Notes: generated by a model not told the origin, from the letters alone. DNA of 64,000 nt from Caulobacteraceae bacterium (GCA_031291645.1 JARLIQ010000034.1:1-64000); one strand, 5' to 3'. Positions 8,457-16,097 are shown, counted from the stretch's first letter. Numbers and translations: made by a program.

Positions 8457-10781
8457 TCAACCTGTCGTTTCGGGAACGCAGCGGGCCCGCTCCAGGTCGG
8501 GGAAGCCCGCCGTCGATCGCAGGGTGGTCTGGACGTCCGCGATCACGCTGTCCCAGTCGCCGACCGCGGGCTGGCGGAACAGGCGGGCGGTCGGATACCA
8601 GGGGCTGTCGGCGCGATCGAGCAGCCAGCGCCAGTCCGGCGCGAAGGACAGCAGGATCCAGGTCGGCTTGCCCAGGCTGCCGGCAAGGTGCGCGAGACTG
8701 GTGTCGACGGTGATCACCAGGTCCATCTGGTCGACGACGGCGGCGGTGTCGGCGAAGTCGTTCAGGGCGTCACCAAGGAAGGTCACGCGACCGCTCGCGG
8801 CGAAGGCTTCGGAATCCCGCGGCCTGATCTGGTTCTGCAGCGCGATCCACTCGACATCTTCGCCAAGCAGCGGCGCCAGCCGGTCGAAGGCGATCGAGCG
8901 GTTGCGATCGTTGGTGTGCGCGGGATTGCCGCTCCAGGCGAGCCCAACGCGCGGCCTCGCCCTTGGCCCGAGCAGGCCCGCAAACTTGGCGCGCCGGGCG
9001 TCAGGCTGCAGCCGCAGCGGCGGCGGTATCGTCGCCAGCGTCGTCTCAAACGCCAGCGGCAGGCTCATCAGTGAACAGTGCCAATCGAAGTCGGGCGGCG
9101 CCTCGCCCTCCGCCATGACACCAACGCCGGGCAGGCTCTTGCCGAGCAGGCCGGCGAGCGGAGCCTGCACAGAAAGGGTGATCTGCGCGCCCCGGTCGGT
9201 CAGCAGCGGGACGTAGCGCACGAACTGGAGGCTGTCGCCCAGCCCTTGTTCGCCGTGCAGGAACAGACGCTTGCCGGCCAGGTCGCCCTCGCCCGACCAG
9301 TCACGCTCGGGGTCAAGCTTCAAGGCCGGATCCCAACCCGCCTTGCGCCGCTCGTGTTCGCGCCATCCGATCTCGAACTGGCCGTTCAGCAGGAAGACGA
9401 AGCTCCTGCCCACGTGGGCGTCGACGTTGCCTGGATCGAGCGCGATCGCGACCTCGTAGCTCGCCAGCGCATCCCCCGTTTGCTTCAGGTTCCGCAGCAT
9501 CAATCCGCGGTTGGCGAAGGCCTCGGCGTAGTCCGGTTTCAGGGCGATGGCCCGATCGTAGCTGGCCAGGGCCTCCTGCGGCCGCCCCAGCGTCCCGAGC
9601 GTGGACCCGCGGTTGTGATGGGCGCCGGCGTGGCCGGGCGCGAGGGCGATCGCCGCATTCAGACTGGCCAGCGCATCCTCAGGCCGGTTCAGGCGGACGA
9701 GCGCCATGCCGCGGTTGTAGTGGGCGTCAGCGAAGTCCGGCCTGAGGGCGATCGCGCGATCGAGGCTGGCCAGCGCCTCTTCGTGGCGGCCAAGGTCGCC
9801 CAACAGGATTCCACGGTTGTTCCAGGCCTCGCAGTCAGCCGGCCGCAAGGCCACGACGGCGTGGTAGCTTTCCAGCGCCTCCCCGTGGCGCTTCAGATCC
9901 CTCAGCACCTGTCCACGGTTGGCGAAGGCTTCGGCATATTCCGGTTGCAGGGCGATGGCCCGATCGTAGCTGGCCAGGGCCGCCTGCGGTCGCCCCAGCA
10001 CCACGAGTGCGGTTGCGCGGTTGTGGTAGGCGCGGGCGTGGCGCGGCGCGAGCGCGATGGCCGCATCATAGCTGGCCAGCGCATCGCCGGGCCGCTTCAG
10101 ACGGTCGAGCGCCACCCCGCGGTTGTAGTGGGCGTCGACGAAGTCCGGCTTGAGGGCGATCGCCCGATCGAGGCTGGCCAGCGCCGCCTCGGGACGGCCA
10201 ATGTCGTTCAGCATGGTTCCGCGGTTGTTCCAGCCCTCGGCATAGGCCGGCCGCAAGGCCACGGCGGCGTCATAGCTCTCCAGCGCCGCCTCGGGACGCC
10301 CCATCTCCTGCAGGACGATGGCCCGCAGGTCGTGGGCCTCCGGCGAGCCCGCATTCAGCGTAGCGGCCGCGTCCAGGTCGGCCAGCGCGTCCGCGAGCCG
10401 CCCCACGATTCGGAGCGCAACCGCGCGATGGAAGCGCGCCTCGAAGAAGTCCGGTTTCAGCGCGATCGCCGCATCGAGGCTGGCCAGGGCCTCCGTGGGC
10501 CGGTTCAGGCCGCTGAGGGCGGCGCCAAGGCTGGCATGGGCGGTCGGGGCCTCGGGATTGACCCTGATCGCCCGCTTGATCAGCGCCACGCCCTCGTCAG
10601 CTCGGCCGGTCTGCGTCTGGAGCATCCCGAGCAGACGCAGGGCGTCGAAATGCTGGGGGTCGCCGCTCAGCACCGCCTTGTAGCACTGGCTCGCCTCGTC
10701 GAGACGTCCCGCCCGGTGCAGCGCCAAACCCTGCTCGCAGAGGCCCTGGAGAACCGGCGGGTCAGCCGTGCCTGACATCAT
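8457..10781 (-). CDS. TPR protein with C-terminal glycosyltransferase-9-like domain (long paralog)
   Basis: A 774-residue paralog of the next gene, with the same C-terminal GT9-like domain (HGEQGLGDSLQFVRYVPLL, VGLAWSGNPAHTNDRNRSI, VDTSLAHLAGSLGKPTWILL). It has about 14 TPRs instead of seven. The start at ATG 10781 (MMSGTADPPV) has the same leader, ACAGGTTGACG, as the short paralog; the track start at 10865 is less likely. TPRs 6-9 and 10-13 follow the same order of variant repeats (WNNRG, AHYNRG, HNR, AFANRG), so a four-repeat block of 408 bp appears to have been duplicated in tandem. The last 500 bp closely match the short gene. The likely role is a cytoplasmic glycosyltransferase with a TPR superhelix for substrate binding. 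Confidence 0.85.
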   Translation of the reverse strand: MMSGTADPPVLQGLCEQGLALHRAGRLDEASQCYKAVLSGDPQHFDALRLLGMLQTQTGRADEGVALIKRAIRVNPEAPTAHASLGAALSGLNRPTEALASLDAAIALKPDFFEARFHRAVALRIVGRLADALADLDAAATLNAGSPEAHDLRAIVLQEMGRPEAALESYDAAVALRPAYAEGWNNRGTMLNDIGRPEAALASLDRAIALKPDFVDAHYNRGVALDRLKRPGDALASYDAAIALAPRHARAYHNRATALVVLGRPQAALASYDRAIALQPEYAEAFANRGQVLRDLKRHGEALESYHAVVALRPADCEAWNNRGILLGDLGRHEEALASLDRAIALRPDFADAHYNRGMALVRLNRPEDALASLNAAIALAPGHAGAHHNRGSTLGTLGRPQEALASYDRAIALKPDYAEAFANRGLMLRNLKQTGDALASYEVAIALDPGNVDAHVGRSFVFLLNGQFEIGWREHERRKAGWDPALKLDPERDWSGEGDLAGKRLFLHGEQGLGDSLQFVRYVPLLTDRGAQITLSVQAPLAGLLGKSLPGVGVMAEGEAPPDFDWHCSLMSLPLAFETTLATIPPPLRLQPDARRAKFAGLLGPRARPRVGLAWSGNPAHTNDRNRSIAFDRLAPLLGEDVEWIALQNQIRPRDSEAFAASGRVTFLGDALNDFADTAAVVDQMDLVITVDTSLAHLAGSLGKPTWILLSFAPDWRWLLDRADSPWYPTARLFRQPAVGDWDSVIADVQTTLRSTAGFPDLERARCVPETTG
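9435..10250 (-). repeat. Tandem 2 x 408-bp super-repeat of four TPRs
   Basis: Counting 34-residue units shows that TPRs 6-9 (9843-10250) and TPRs 10-13 (9435-9842) share the same order of repeat subtypes: WNNRG, DAHYNRG, HNR, EAFANRG. The units differ at scattered positions, so the duplication is old enough to have diverged, or it is maintained by recombination. It lies inside the long TPR-GT9 gene. Confidence 0.65.
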
Positions 10782-10880
10782 CGTCAACCTGTCGTTCCCG
10801 GGCCGCGGCGCGTGGACGTGCGTCCGCAGCCCAATTCGAGGCCGCGCCGCCCGCTGGCGATCCATGCGGCGGCAAAAGGA

Positions 10881-10910
10881 CCCGGCGCGGCTGGGGGGGC
10901 CGGCGCCGGG
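10881..10910. other. GC-rich inverted repeat between the secreted-protein gene and the TPR genes
   Basis: A perfect 8-bp inverted repeat, CCCGGCGC and GCGCCGGG, with a 14-base loop containing seven consecutive G residues. It lies in the 223-bp gap between the secreted-protein stop (11005) and the long TPR gene start (10781), all on the minus strand. There is no T-tract, so it is not a standard intrinsic terminator. It could be a processing or attenuation hairpin. Confidence 0.35.
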
Positions 10911-11004
10911 CTGAGGTGAGGACGCCCCCCAGCGGGAAGGTGCTGGGGCTGGACGGCCTATCCTGGTCCGACGCAGCCGATGGGGCCGCGCCGGATTAGG
11001 GCGA

Positions 11005-11484
11005 TCAGCTGATCTTGATCTGGGGCGTGAGGGTCACGCTACCGCTGGTGGTGCAGCCGCCCGACAGCGTTTGGCTCGTCCAGGACAGCGTGGTGCTGGT
11101 CGTTCCGTTCTGGGTGACCGAAGCGCTGATCGTGGACGGACCGCAGGTGATGCCGAGGAGCGGCACCGTCACCTTGACGTCACTGATGGTCACGGTGCTG
11201 GTGCTGGTCGGCGTGATGGTCCAAGGCAGGACCGTGGTGACGGCGCCGCAGGCGCCCAACAGGCCGCCGCTGAACGATGCGGTGGTGACGGACGCGGTGG
11301 CGCCGGTCGACGAGGTGGCTCCCGCAAAGGTGGCGGAACAACTCAGCGTCGTGCCGTAGGTCAGACTGGTGCTGCCCGTTCCGGAAACCGGCTGGCTCGT
11401 CGGGCTGAACGTAAGGGCCGACGCCTGGGCGGCAAACCCGAAAGTCATCAGGGCGCAGGCCCCGGCCGCTGCGAGAATCTTCAT
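11005..11484 (-). CDS. Secreted Ser/Thr-rich protein, PraB-like (tentative)
   Basis: A 159-residue exported protein with a clear Sec signal (MKILAAAGACALMTFGFAAQ, cleavage near ASA). The mature part is about 136 residues, of which I count 60 Ser or Thr (44 percent), plus four cysteines (TLSCSATF, LLGACGAV, GITCGPST, SGGCTTSG) that could form two disulfides. The pattern CSATFAG, a FSGGLLGACGAVTTVLPWTI block, and a closing GGCTTSGSVTLTP resemble, from memory, the small secreted family annotated as alkane-oxidation activator PraB. This is a recollection, not a search result. The start is supported by GAGGAAGCGTC immediately upstream. It lies upstream of two TPR-glycosyltransferase genes on the same strand. 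Its own upstream region is AT-rich with a hairpin. Confidence 0.7.
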   Translation of the reverse strand: MKILAAAGACALMTFGFAAQASALTFSPTSQPVSGTGSTSLTYGTTLSCSATFAGATSSTGATASVTTASFSGGLLGACGAVTTVLPWTITPTSTSTVTISDVKVTVPLLGITCGPSTISASVTQNGTTSTTLSWTSQTLSGGCTTSGSVTLTPQIKIS

Positions 11485-11495
11485 GACGCTTCCTC

Positions 11496-11552
11496 ATTGA
11501 AGTCGGCGATCGGCCCGCCGATTTGCCGGGCGACGAGGCCGCCCACTTCAAT
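11496..11552 (-). promoter_or_regulatory. Stem-loop in the 5' leader of the secreted-protein gene
   Basis: ATTGAAGT (11496-11503) and ACTTCAAT (11545-11552) form a perfect 8-bp inverted repeat whose 41-base interior is itself rich in CGGC/GCCG complementarities. The stem ends directly beside the GAGGAA ribosome-binding site of the 11484 start. The geometry would allow a leader structure to influence translation. Whether it does is inference. Confidence 0.4.
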
Positions 11553-11757
11553 AGACGCCAGAAACTCAACCTTGGGGGGATATATCGATGCAATTATTTT
11601 GCGAAAATTTGCAATTTATTTCTCATAAATTGAACAACTGCCTGCGTTACATACTTATTTTTACACGCGAATATTCGTGACAGGCCGATCAATTTAGATC
11701 GTCCCTGGCTTTATTAGCATCCGCGATTCCTACGCGTTACATCAATAAACTTTACCC
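11553..11757 (-). promoter_or_regulatory. AT-rich upstream region with repeated ATGTAACGC motifs
   Basis: This stretch is strikingly AT-rich against its surroundings. It contains two direct copies of GCGTTACAT (11644-11652 and 11734-11742), read as ATGTAACGC on the minus strand, and a CGAATATTCG palindrome near 11668. It separates the secreted-protein gene from the ECF sigma gene. TGTAAC resembles the -35 element of some ECF-sigma promoters, so these are candidate promoters for the downstream gene. No element was assigned with confidence. Confidence 0.35.
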
Positions 11758-12312
11758 CTACACGACCCCCCCCTTCACTCCCATGGCTCGGTCAATATAG
11801 ACCGACGCCCGATGCAGGAGCTCCTTGACGGATTCCCTGGAGATACCCATGCGCTGGGCGATCGCCGCGCTGGTCATGTCCTCGAGCCGATGCAGCCGAA
11901 ACGCCGCGCGGGCCCGGGGCGGCAGGGTGGCGACCACCCGGATCAGCCGCTCGTACTCCTGTCGGCCGACCAGGATCCGCTCGGGCGACAACTCGCTGCT
12001 CAGTTCCGGCGCGCTCTCCAACGCGTCATGCTGACTCCAGCGGCGCAGCGCGCGGGTGCGGCGCTGGCTGATCAGCACATTGTGGGCGACAGCGAACAGA
12101 TAGCGTTCGACGTTGCCGATCGGCGGCCGACGCGCGGCCGACTGGAGCCGCAGGAAGACATCCTGGACCAGGTCGTCCGCGTCGTCGGGCGGCGCGCGCC
12201 GGGCGAAATAGCGCCGAAGACGTCCGCCGTAGACCACCATCCAGGCCGCAAGGTCGGGCGCCGCGCCTTCGGCCCGTTCCCGCCCCTCGCCTGGATCCAG
12301 TGCTTCGGCCAT
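11758..12312 (-). CDS. FecI-like ECF RNA polymerase sigma factor
   Basis: A 184-residue group 4 sigma factor. Region 2 includes the core-binding and -10 recognition segment (DDADDLVQDVFLRLQ, then VERYLFAVAHNVLISQRR). Region 4 carries the helix-turn-helix (LPPRARAAFRLHRLEDMTSA followed by IAQRMGISRESVKELLHRA). I prefer the ATG at 12312 to the GTG at 12318 because GAGGGTGTCG is better spaced before it. It follows the TBDR stop (12344) by only 31 bp on the same strand. No FecR-type anti-sigma gene accompanies it, unlike classic FecI-FecR-FecA loci. The region downstream holds possible ECF promoter motifs. Confidence 0.9.
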   Translation of the reverse strand: MAEALDPGEGRERAEGAAPDLAAWMVVYGGRLRRYFARRAPPDDADDLVQDVFLRLQSAARRPPIGNVERYLFAVAHNVLISQRRTRALRRWSQHDALESAPELSSELSPERILVGRQEYERLIRVVATLPPRARAAFRLHRLEDMTSAAIAQRMGISRESVKELLHRASVYIDRAMGVKGGVV

Positions 12313-12343
12313 CGACACCCTCGCCTCGCCGCGCGCCGATGGC

Positions 12344-15289
12344 TCAGAACTTCTTGGTGATGCTGCCGCCGATCAGCCTGGGATCGAGCGTAAAGACGTT
12401 GGTGGTCAGGCCGGTGTTGTCGCTGTTGATGTAGGCCCCGGTGATCGGCGTGGCGTCGAGCAGGTTCTTGACATAGACCTCGAAAACCAGCCCCGCGCTC
12501 GGCTTGGCCACGGTCAGGCGCAGGTTGACGTTGTACCAGCCGTGCAGCTTGTCGACCGGGTCCTGGTAGACCCGGGCCCAGGAACTGGACTGGTGATAGA
12601 CGTCGCCGCGCAGGGTCGCGGTCCAGTCGTCGCCGAACCACTCGGTGTATTCCGCCCCCAGCGACTGGGTCCACTCCGGCGCGTTGGGCAGATGGTGGCC
12701 CGAGACGTTGGCGTAGAAGCCCTGGCCGCCATTGGGCAGGTCCGCAGCAGTCGGCGCGCCGCCGGGATAGAGGAAATTCAGAAGATAATTGTAGATGGTG
12801 CCCGGACAAACCCCGCTTAGGTATTCATCATCAGGTATGCCGTTGGCGCGCTCCCAGGTGATGAGCTTGGCGACATAGGCCTTCGAGACGACGCAGTTGT
12901 TTGGCGAGTCCACGAACGGCTTCATGACCGTATAGTCGGAATTGCCCTGGGTGCGGTTCATCACGTCGATCGACTTGGACCCCTTGTCCAGTCGCGTGCC
13001 CTCGTAGCCGAGGTTCAGGTCGAAGCGCAGGTGGTGGGTCGCCTGCCAGACCGACTGAAGCTCGGCCCCCCAGATCTTCGCGTTGAAATTCTCGTTGATC
13101 TCGGTGTCGTTCTCGATCTGTGAGACCTGGTAGTCGGCATAGTCGTAGTAGAAGGCGTCGGCGTTCAACATCAGGGCGCCGCCCATCAGTGTATTTTTCG
13201 TACCGATCTCGAAGGCGTTGACATATTCCGGCTTGAAGGTCGCCGGGTAGGCCTGTAGTTGCACAATCGGCGGAACCCCTGGCGCGAGGTCACTGGTCGA
13301 AAAGCCCGGGCTGGGCGGGTTGGCGCCGCCACCCTTGTAGCCGCGATTGTAGAAGGCGTAGATCAACGTCTGGTTGGTGAAGGACAGCTGCGGAGTCCAG
13401 TCCACGCCAAGGCGACCGGTGAAGGCGCCCCAGTGCTGGTCGATGTTCGGCGAGGCCGGATAACCGCTACTTACCGTGCCGCCCGTACCCGGCGACAACA
13501 ACATTTGTGTTGGAATTGGTGTAAATGATTTATTGTCGTCCGTATACCTCAATCCTGCCGTTATCTTTATAGATGGAGTAACATTGTAGTACAGCTCACC
13601 AAATCCCGCGGCTGAGTTCAGGCGATATGGATTTTGGTTTAGGTAATAATTATGCCCTTGATTGTTGACCTTATTTAATTTGTTCGGATCTATGTATACG
13701 CACGACGTTTGGCTATTTAGCACACACGTCGGCAACGACGTTCCCGTATAGTTGCCTGTCGTCTGACTCTCGGCCAGATCCGTCAACACATTGAAGAACA
13801 CATAGAAATTCTCGTCGGTTCTATAGTGCGTATAGTTTGCGCCGACGCTGAAATTAAAGGGACCGGAGAACGACGACTGCAGGCGGAACTCCTGGGAGAA
13901 CTGCTCGCTCGTCGCCTTCGAGATGTCCAGGCCCTGGATCGTATTCGAGCACCCAAGCTGCGGGTCGCAGAACACGCCGCCGGGCGAGATGTTGGCCGCG
14001 CTGCTGGACGGGCCCGCATAGCCGACCAGATTGCTCGTGTCGCTGAACACCCCCGGAACCGAGTCGAAGCTGTCGTAGGCCTGGCTCGAATAGTAATCGT
14101 CCCGGTCGTAGGCGGTTTGCGACGTAAAGGTCAGGTGGCTGGTGAGGTCGTAGTCGAAATTGAGCTCGATCACATCGGTCTTGGCGCGATACTGCGGATT
14201 ATAGGCCGCGTCGATCTGACGGAGATTGTGCGACTGGGTGAGGCCGCCGTAGGGATCTACGCCGGTGAGCGGGGCGACGGCGACGTCGCCCGGCCAAGTT
14301 ACGCCCACGGTGGCCACACTGATCCCCGCCTGGATGAACGGCAGCGAAAGGCCGTTCGGCGCCGCATAGGCCGCGGACGAGTACAACGAGGCGTCCTTGC
14401 ACCCCTGGCTCATGGCCCCGCTGGCGGCGGCGCTGAGATTGTCCACGCCGTCGATCGAAGACGGGCCCGGGTCGGTGGTGCACAGCTGCTTGGTGCTGCG
14501 GGCGCGGCTGTCATTCTCGTTGAAGTGTTCCCAGATCAGATCGGCTTTGAACCGGTCGTTGGGCTTGTATTGCAGGGTCACCCGGGTGGAATAGAGGTTC
14601 CGGCCGTCGATGCTGTCGCCGGTCTCGGCGTTGTATTCGTAGCCGCTGCGGTTCGTGCTGGCTCCGGCGATGCGCAGGTCGAGCTTGTCGCCAATCAAGG
14701 GGATGTTGACGTAGCCGCTCAGCCGCCGGCTGGAATAGTTGCCGACCTCGCCCTTGATCTCGCCCTCGAACAGGTCGGTGGGCTTGGCCGAGATGATGTC
14801 GACGGCGCCGGCGGTGGCGTTGCGGCCGTAGAGGGTGCCCTGGGGCCCGCGCAACACCTCGACCTGGTCGACGTCGAAGAATTCTTGCTCGAACAATCGG
14901 TTGCGGATCAGGGACGTACCGTTGAAGTTCACCGACACGCCGGGGTCGGTGGACACGGACACCGCCTGGGTGCCGATGCCCCGGATGGTCAGGTTGTAGC
15001 CGCTGAAATTGGTCTTGGTGAAACTGGCGTTGGGCACTGCGCGCAACAGGTCGGGACCGCCTTCGATCTTCTGTGCGTCCAGCGCCTTGGCCGACAGCGC
15101 GGTGATGGCGATCGGGACGGTCTGCTCCAACTCCTTCTTGCGCTGGGCGGTGACCACCACCTCAGAGACAGCGCTCGCCTGGTTGCGAGGGTCTGGCGCG
15201 GCCTGCTGCGCCCGGGCTGCCTGGGCCTGAAGCACCAGGACCGAGGCTCCCGCAATGAGACTCGCACGAATAGGCGTAACTTGGTACAT
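12344..15289 (-). CDS. TonB-dependent outer-membrane receptor
   Basis: A 981-residue receptor that uses TonB energy to import a ligand across the outer membrane. The start at 15289 (MYQVTPIRASLIAGASVLVL) is supported by CTGGAGGGCGAT upstream and gives a Sec signal; the track start is eight codons earlier. A TonB box (SEVVVTAQRK) follows the signal sequence, then a plug domain (VPIAITALSAK, DVDQVEVLRGPQGTLYGRNA, GAVDIISAKP). The 22-strand barrel ends in a typical aromatic terminus (GGSITKKF). There is no N-terminal STN signalling domain, although a FecI-like sigma gene follows. The plug sequence resembles receptors found beside aromatic or lipid catabolic genes in sphingomonads and caulobacters; the ligand is unknown. 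An internal stretch near 13500-13850 is unusually AT-rich. Confidence 0.93.
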   Translation of the reverse strand: MYQVTPIRASLIAGASVLVLQAQAARAQQAAPDPRNQASAVSEVVVTAQRKKELEQTVPIAITALSAKALDAQKIEGGPDLLRAVPNASFTKTNFSGYNLTIRGIGTQAVSVSTDPGVSVNFNGTSLIRNRLFEQEFFDVDQVEVLRGPQGTLYGRNATAGAVDIISAKPTDLFEGEIKGEVGNYSSRRLSGYVNIPLIGDKLDLRIAGASTNRSGYEYNAETGDSIDGRNLYSTRVTLQYKPNDRFKADLIWEHFNENDSRARSTKQLCTTDPGPSSIDGVDNLSAAASGAMSQGCKDASLYSSAAYAAPNGLSLPFIQAGISVATVGVTWPGDVAVAPLTGVDPYGGLTQSHNLRQIDAAYNPQYRAKTDVIELNFDYDLTSHLTFTSQTAYDRDDYYSSQAYDSFDSVPGVFSDTSNLVGYAGPSSSAANISPGGVFCDPQLGCSNTIQGLDISKATSEQFSQEFRLQSSFSGPFNFSVGANYTHYRTDENFYVFFNVLTDLAESQTTGNYTGTSLPTCVLNSQTSCVYIDPNKLNKVNNQGHNYYLNQNPYRLNSAAGFGELYYNVTPSIKITAGLRYTDDNKSFTPIPTQMLLSPGTGGTVSSGYPASPNIDQHWGAFTGRLGVDWTPQLSFTNQTLIYAFYNRGYKGGGANPPSPGFSTSDLAPGVPPIVQLQAYPATFKPEYVNAFEIGTKNTLMGGALMLNADAFYYDYADYQVSQIENDTEINENFNAKIWGAELQSVWQATHHLRFDLNLGYEGTRLDKGSKSIDVMNRTQGNSDYTVMKPFVDSPNNCVVSKAYVAKLITWERANGIPDDEYLSGVCPGTIYNYLLNFLYPGGAPTAADLPNGGQGFYANVSGHHLPNAPEWTQSLGAEYTEWFGDDWTATLRGDVYHQSSSWARVYQDPVDKLHGWYNVNLRLTVAKPSAGLVFEVYVKNLLDATPITGAYINSDNTGLTTNVFTLDPRLIGGSITKKF

Positions 15290-15423
15290 ATCGCCCTCCA
15301 GTTGCGCAGGCATGCCTTCTTGTCGGGCGCGCTGCGAAGCGTTTCCTGCCGCTGGCTTTGGCCGGGACGAACTGGCGGCTGCAGCCGTCCCCTAGCCGCA
15401 ACCATGCCGATACTCACGGCGGT

Positions 15424-15439
15424 GTCAATAGCTATTGAC
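15424..15439. promoter_or_regulatory. 16-bp perfect palindrome, candidate TetR operator for the TBDR gene
   Basis: GTCAATAGCTATTGAC is a perfect palindrome located 135 bp upstream of the TBDR start (15289) and just past the stop of the neighbouring TetR gene (15452). A related imperfect palindrome with the same GTCAATA half-site overlaps the TetR promoter region at 16087. Shared sites of this kind are what a local TetR repressor would recognise. Confidence 0.6.
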
Positions 15440-15451
15440 GTTGATGTCGAT

Positions 15452-16063
15452 TTATTCGAGCAGGCTGGGCATCAGGTGGGTCGCAATCCGCCGAACCGAA
15501 TCGCGATCGCGCCCCAGCATCTGGCGCAGCGGGCCGCCAATCATCGCATCGCCGAACGCGCACAAGGTGATGAACAGCAGCGCCGAGGGGATGTGGCGAG
15601 GGCTTTCCCCGCCGTCGCGCTCGCGCACCGTCTCGTCCAGGGCGACGACGAGATCGCCCACCGCCTCGCGGATTGGCTCCAGGTGCTCATAGCGGTTCGA
15701 GATGGCGATCCAGGCCGCCAGTTGCCCGGCTCCACCGTCGTCGAACGCGTCGAAAACCGTATCGATCAGCGCGCGATGCGAATTGTCGGCGCGCACCTGC
15801 ACGACCGCGCTTTCAAGGGCTATGGCCAGATCCTTGACCATCACCCCCATCAGCGCCGACTGCAGTTTGGCGGCCGATCCGAAATGATGGATCAGGTTGC
15901 CGTGGGTCACGCCGATCTCGCTGGCGACGGCGTGCAGGGTCACGCCCTTGGGCCCCTGCGCGATCAGCAACCGCCGGGCGCACTCCAGCGCCTGGGCGCG
16001 GGCCTCCGCGGGTGAGCGCCGGCGTCGGCGCGTCGCCCGTATGGATTCCGCCTCGCCCGCCAC
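15452..16063 (-). CDS. TetR-family transcriptional regulator
   Basis: A 203-residue TetR repressor. The N-terminal helix-turn-helix is clear (ALECARRLLIAQGPKGVTLH followed by AVASEIGVTHGNLIHHFGSA), after a basic RRRRR leader. The remaining helices form the ligand-binding domain (AFGDAMIGGPLRQMLGRDRD near the C-terminus). The GTG start at 16063 is supported by AGTAGGAGTCGGCG. It lies upstream of and co-oriented with the TBDR gene, with 162 bp between them holding a palindromic site. It probably controls the receptor and itself in response to a small ligand, but that is inference. Confidence 0.92.
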   Translation of the reverse strand: MAGEAESIRATRRRRRSPAEARAQALECARRLLIAQGPKGVTLHAVASEIGVTHGNLIHHFGSAAKLQSALMGVMVKDLAIALESAVVQVRADNSHRALIDTVFDAFDDGGAGQLAAWIAISNRYEHLEPIREAVGDLVVALDETVRERDGGESPRHIPSALLFITLCAFGDAMIGGPLRQMLGRDRDSVRRIATHLMPSLLE

Positions 16064-16086
16064 CGCCGACTCCTACTTATATCATC

Positions 16087-16097
16087 GTCAATATGAC
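16087..16097. promoter_or_regulatory. Imperfect palindrome near the TetR start, candidate autoregulatory site
   Basis: GTCAATATGAC is an 11-bp near-palindrome with one mismatched pair, 24 bp upstream of the TetR GTG start. It shares GTCAATA with the perfect palindrome at 15424. A third GTCAATA occurs at 16789-16795 before the VOC gene, without a convincing second arm. Confidence 0.45.

Noticed and set aside
7075-9216. 713-residue plus-strand ORF antisense to the TPR genes
   Set aside because: It is a mirror of the repeated, GC-rich TPR genes: it lacks a family signature and its internal repetition follows the TPR repeats.
13826-16015. 729-residue plus-strand ORF across the TBDR and TetR genes
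   Set aside because: It spans two well-supported minus-strand genes and the operator region, and shows no domain.
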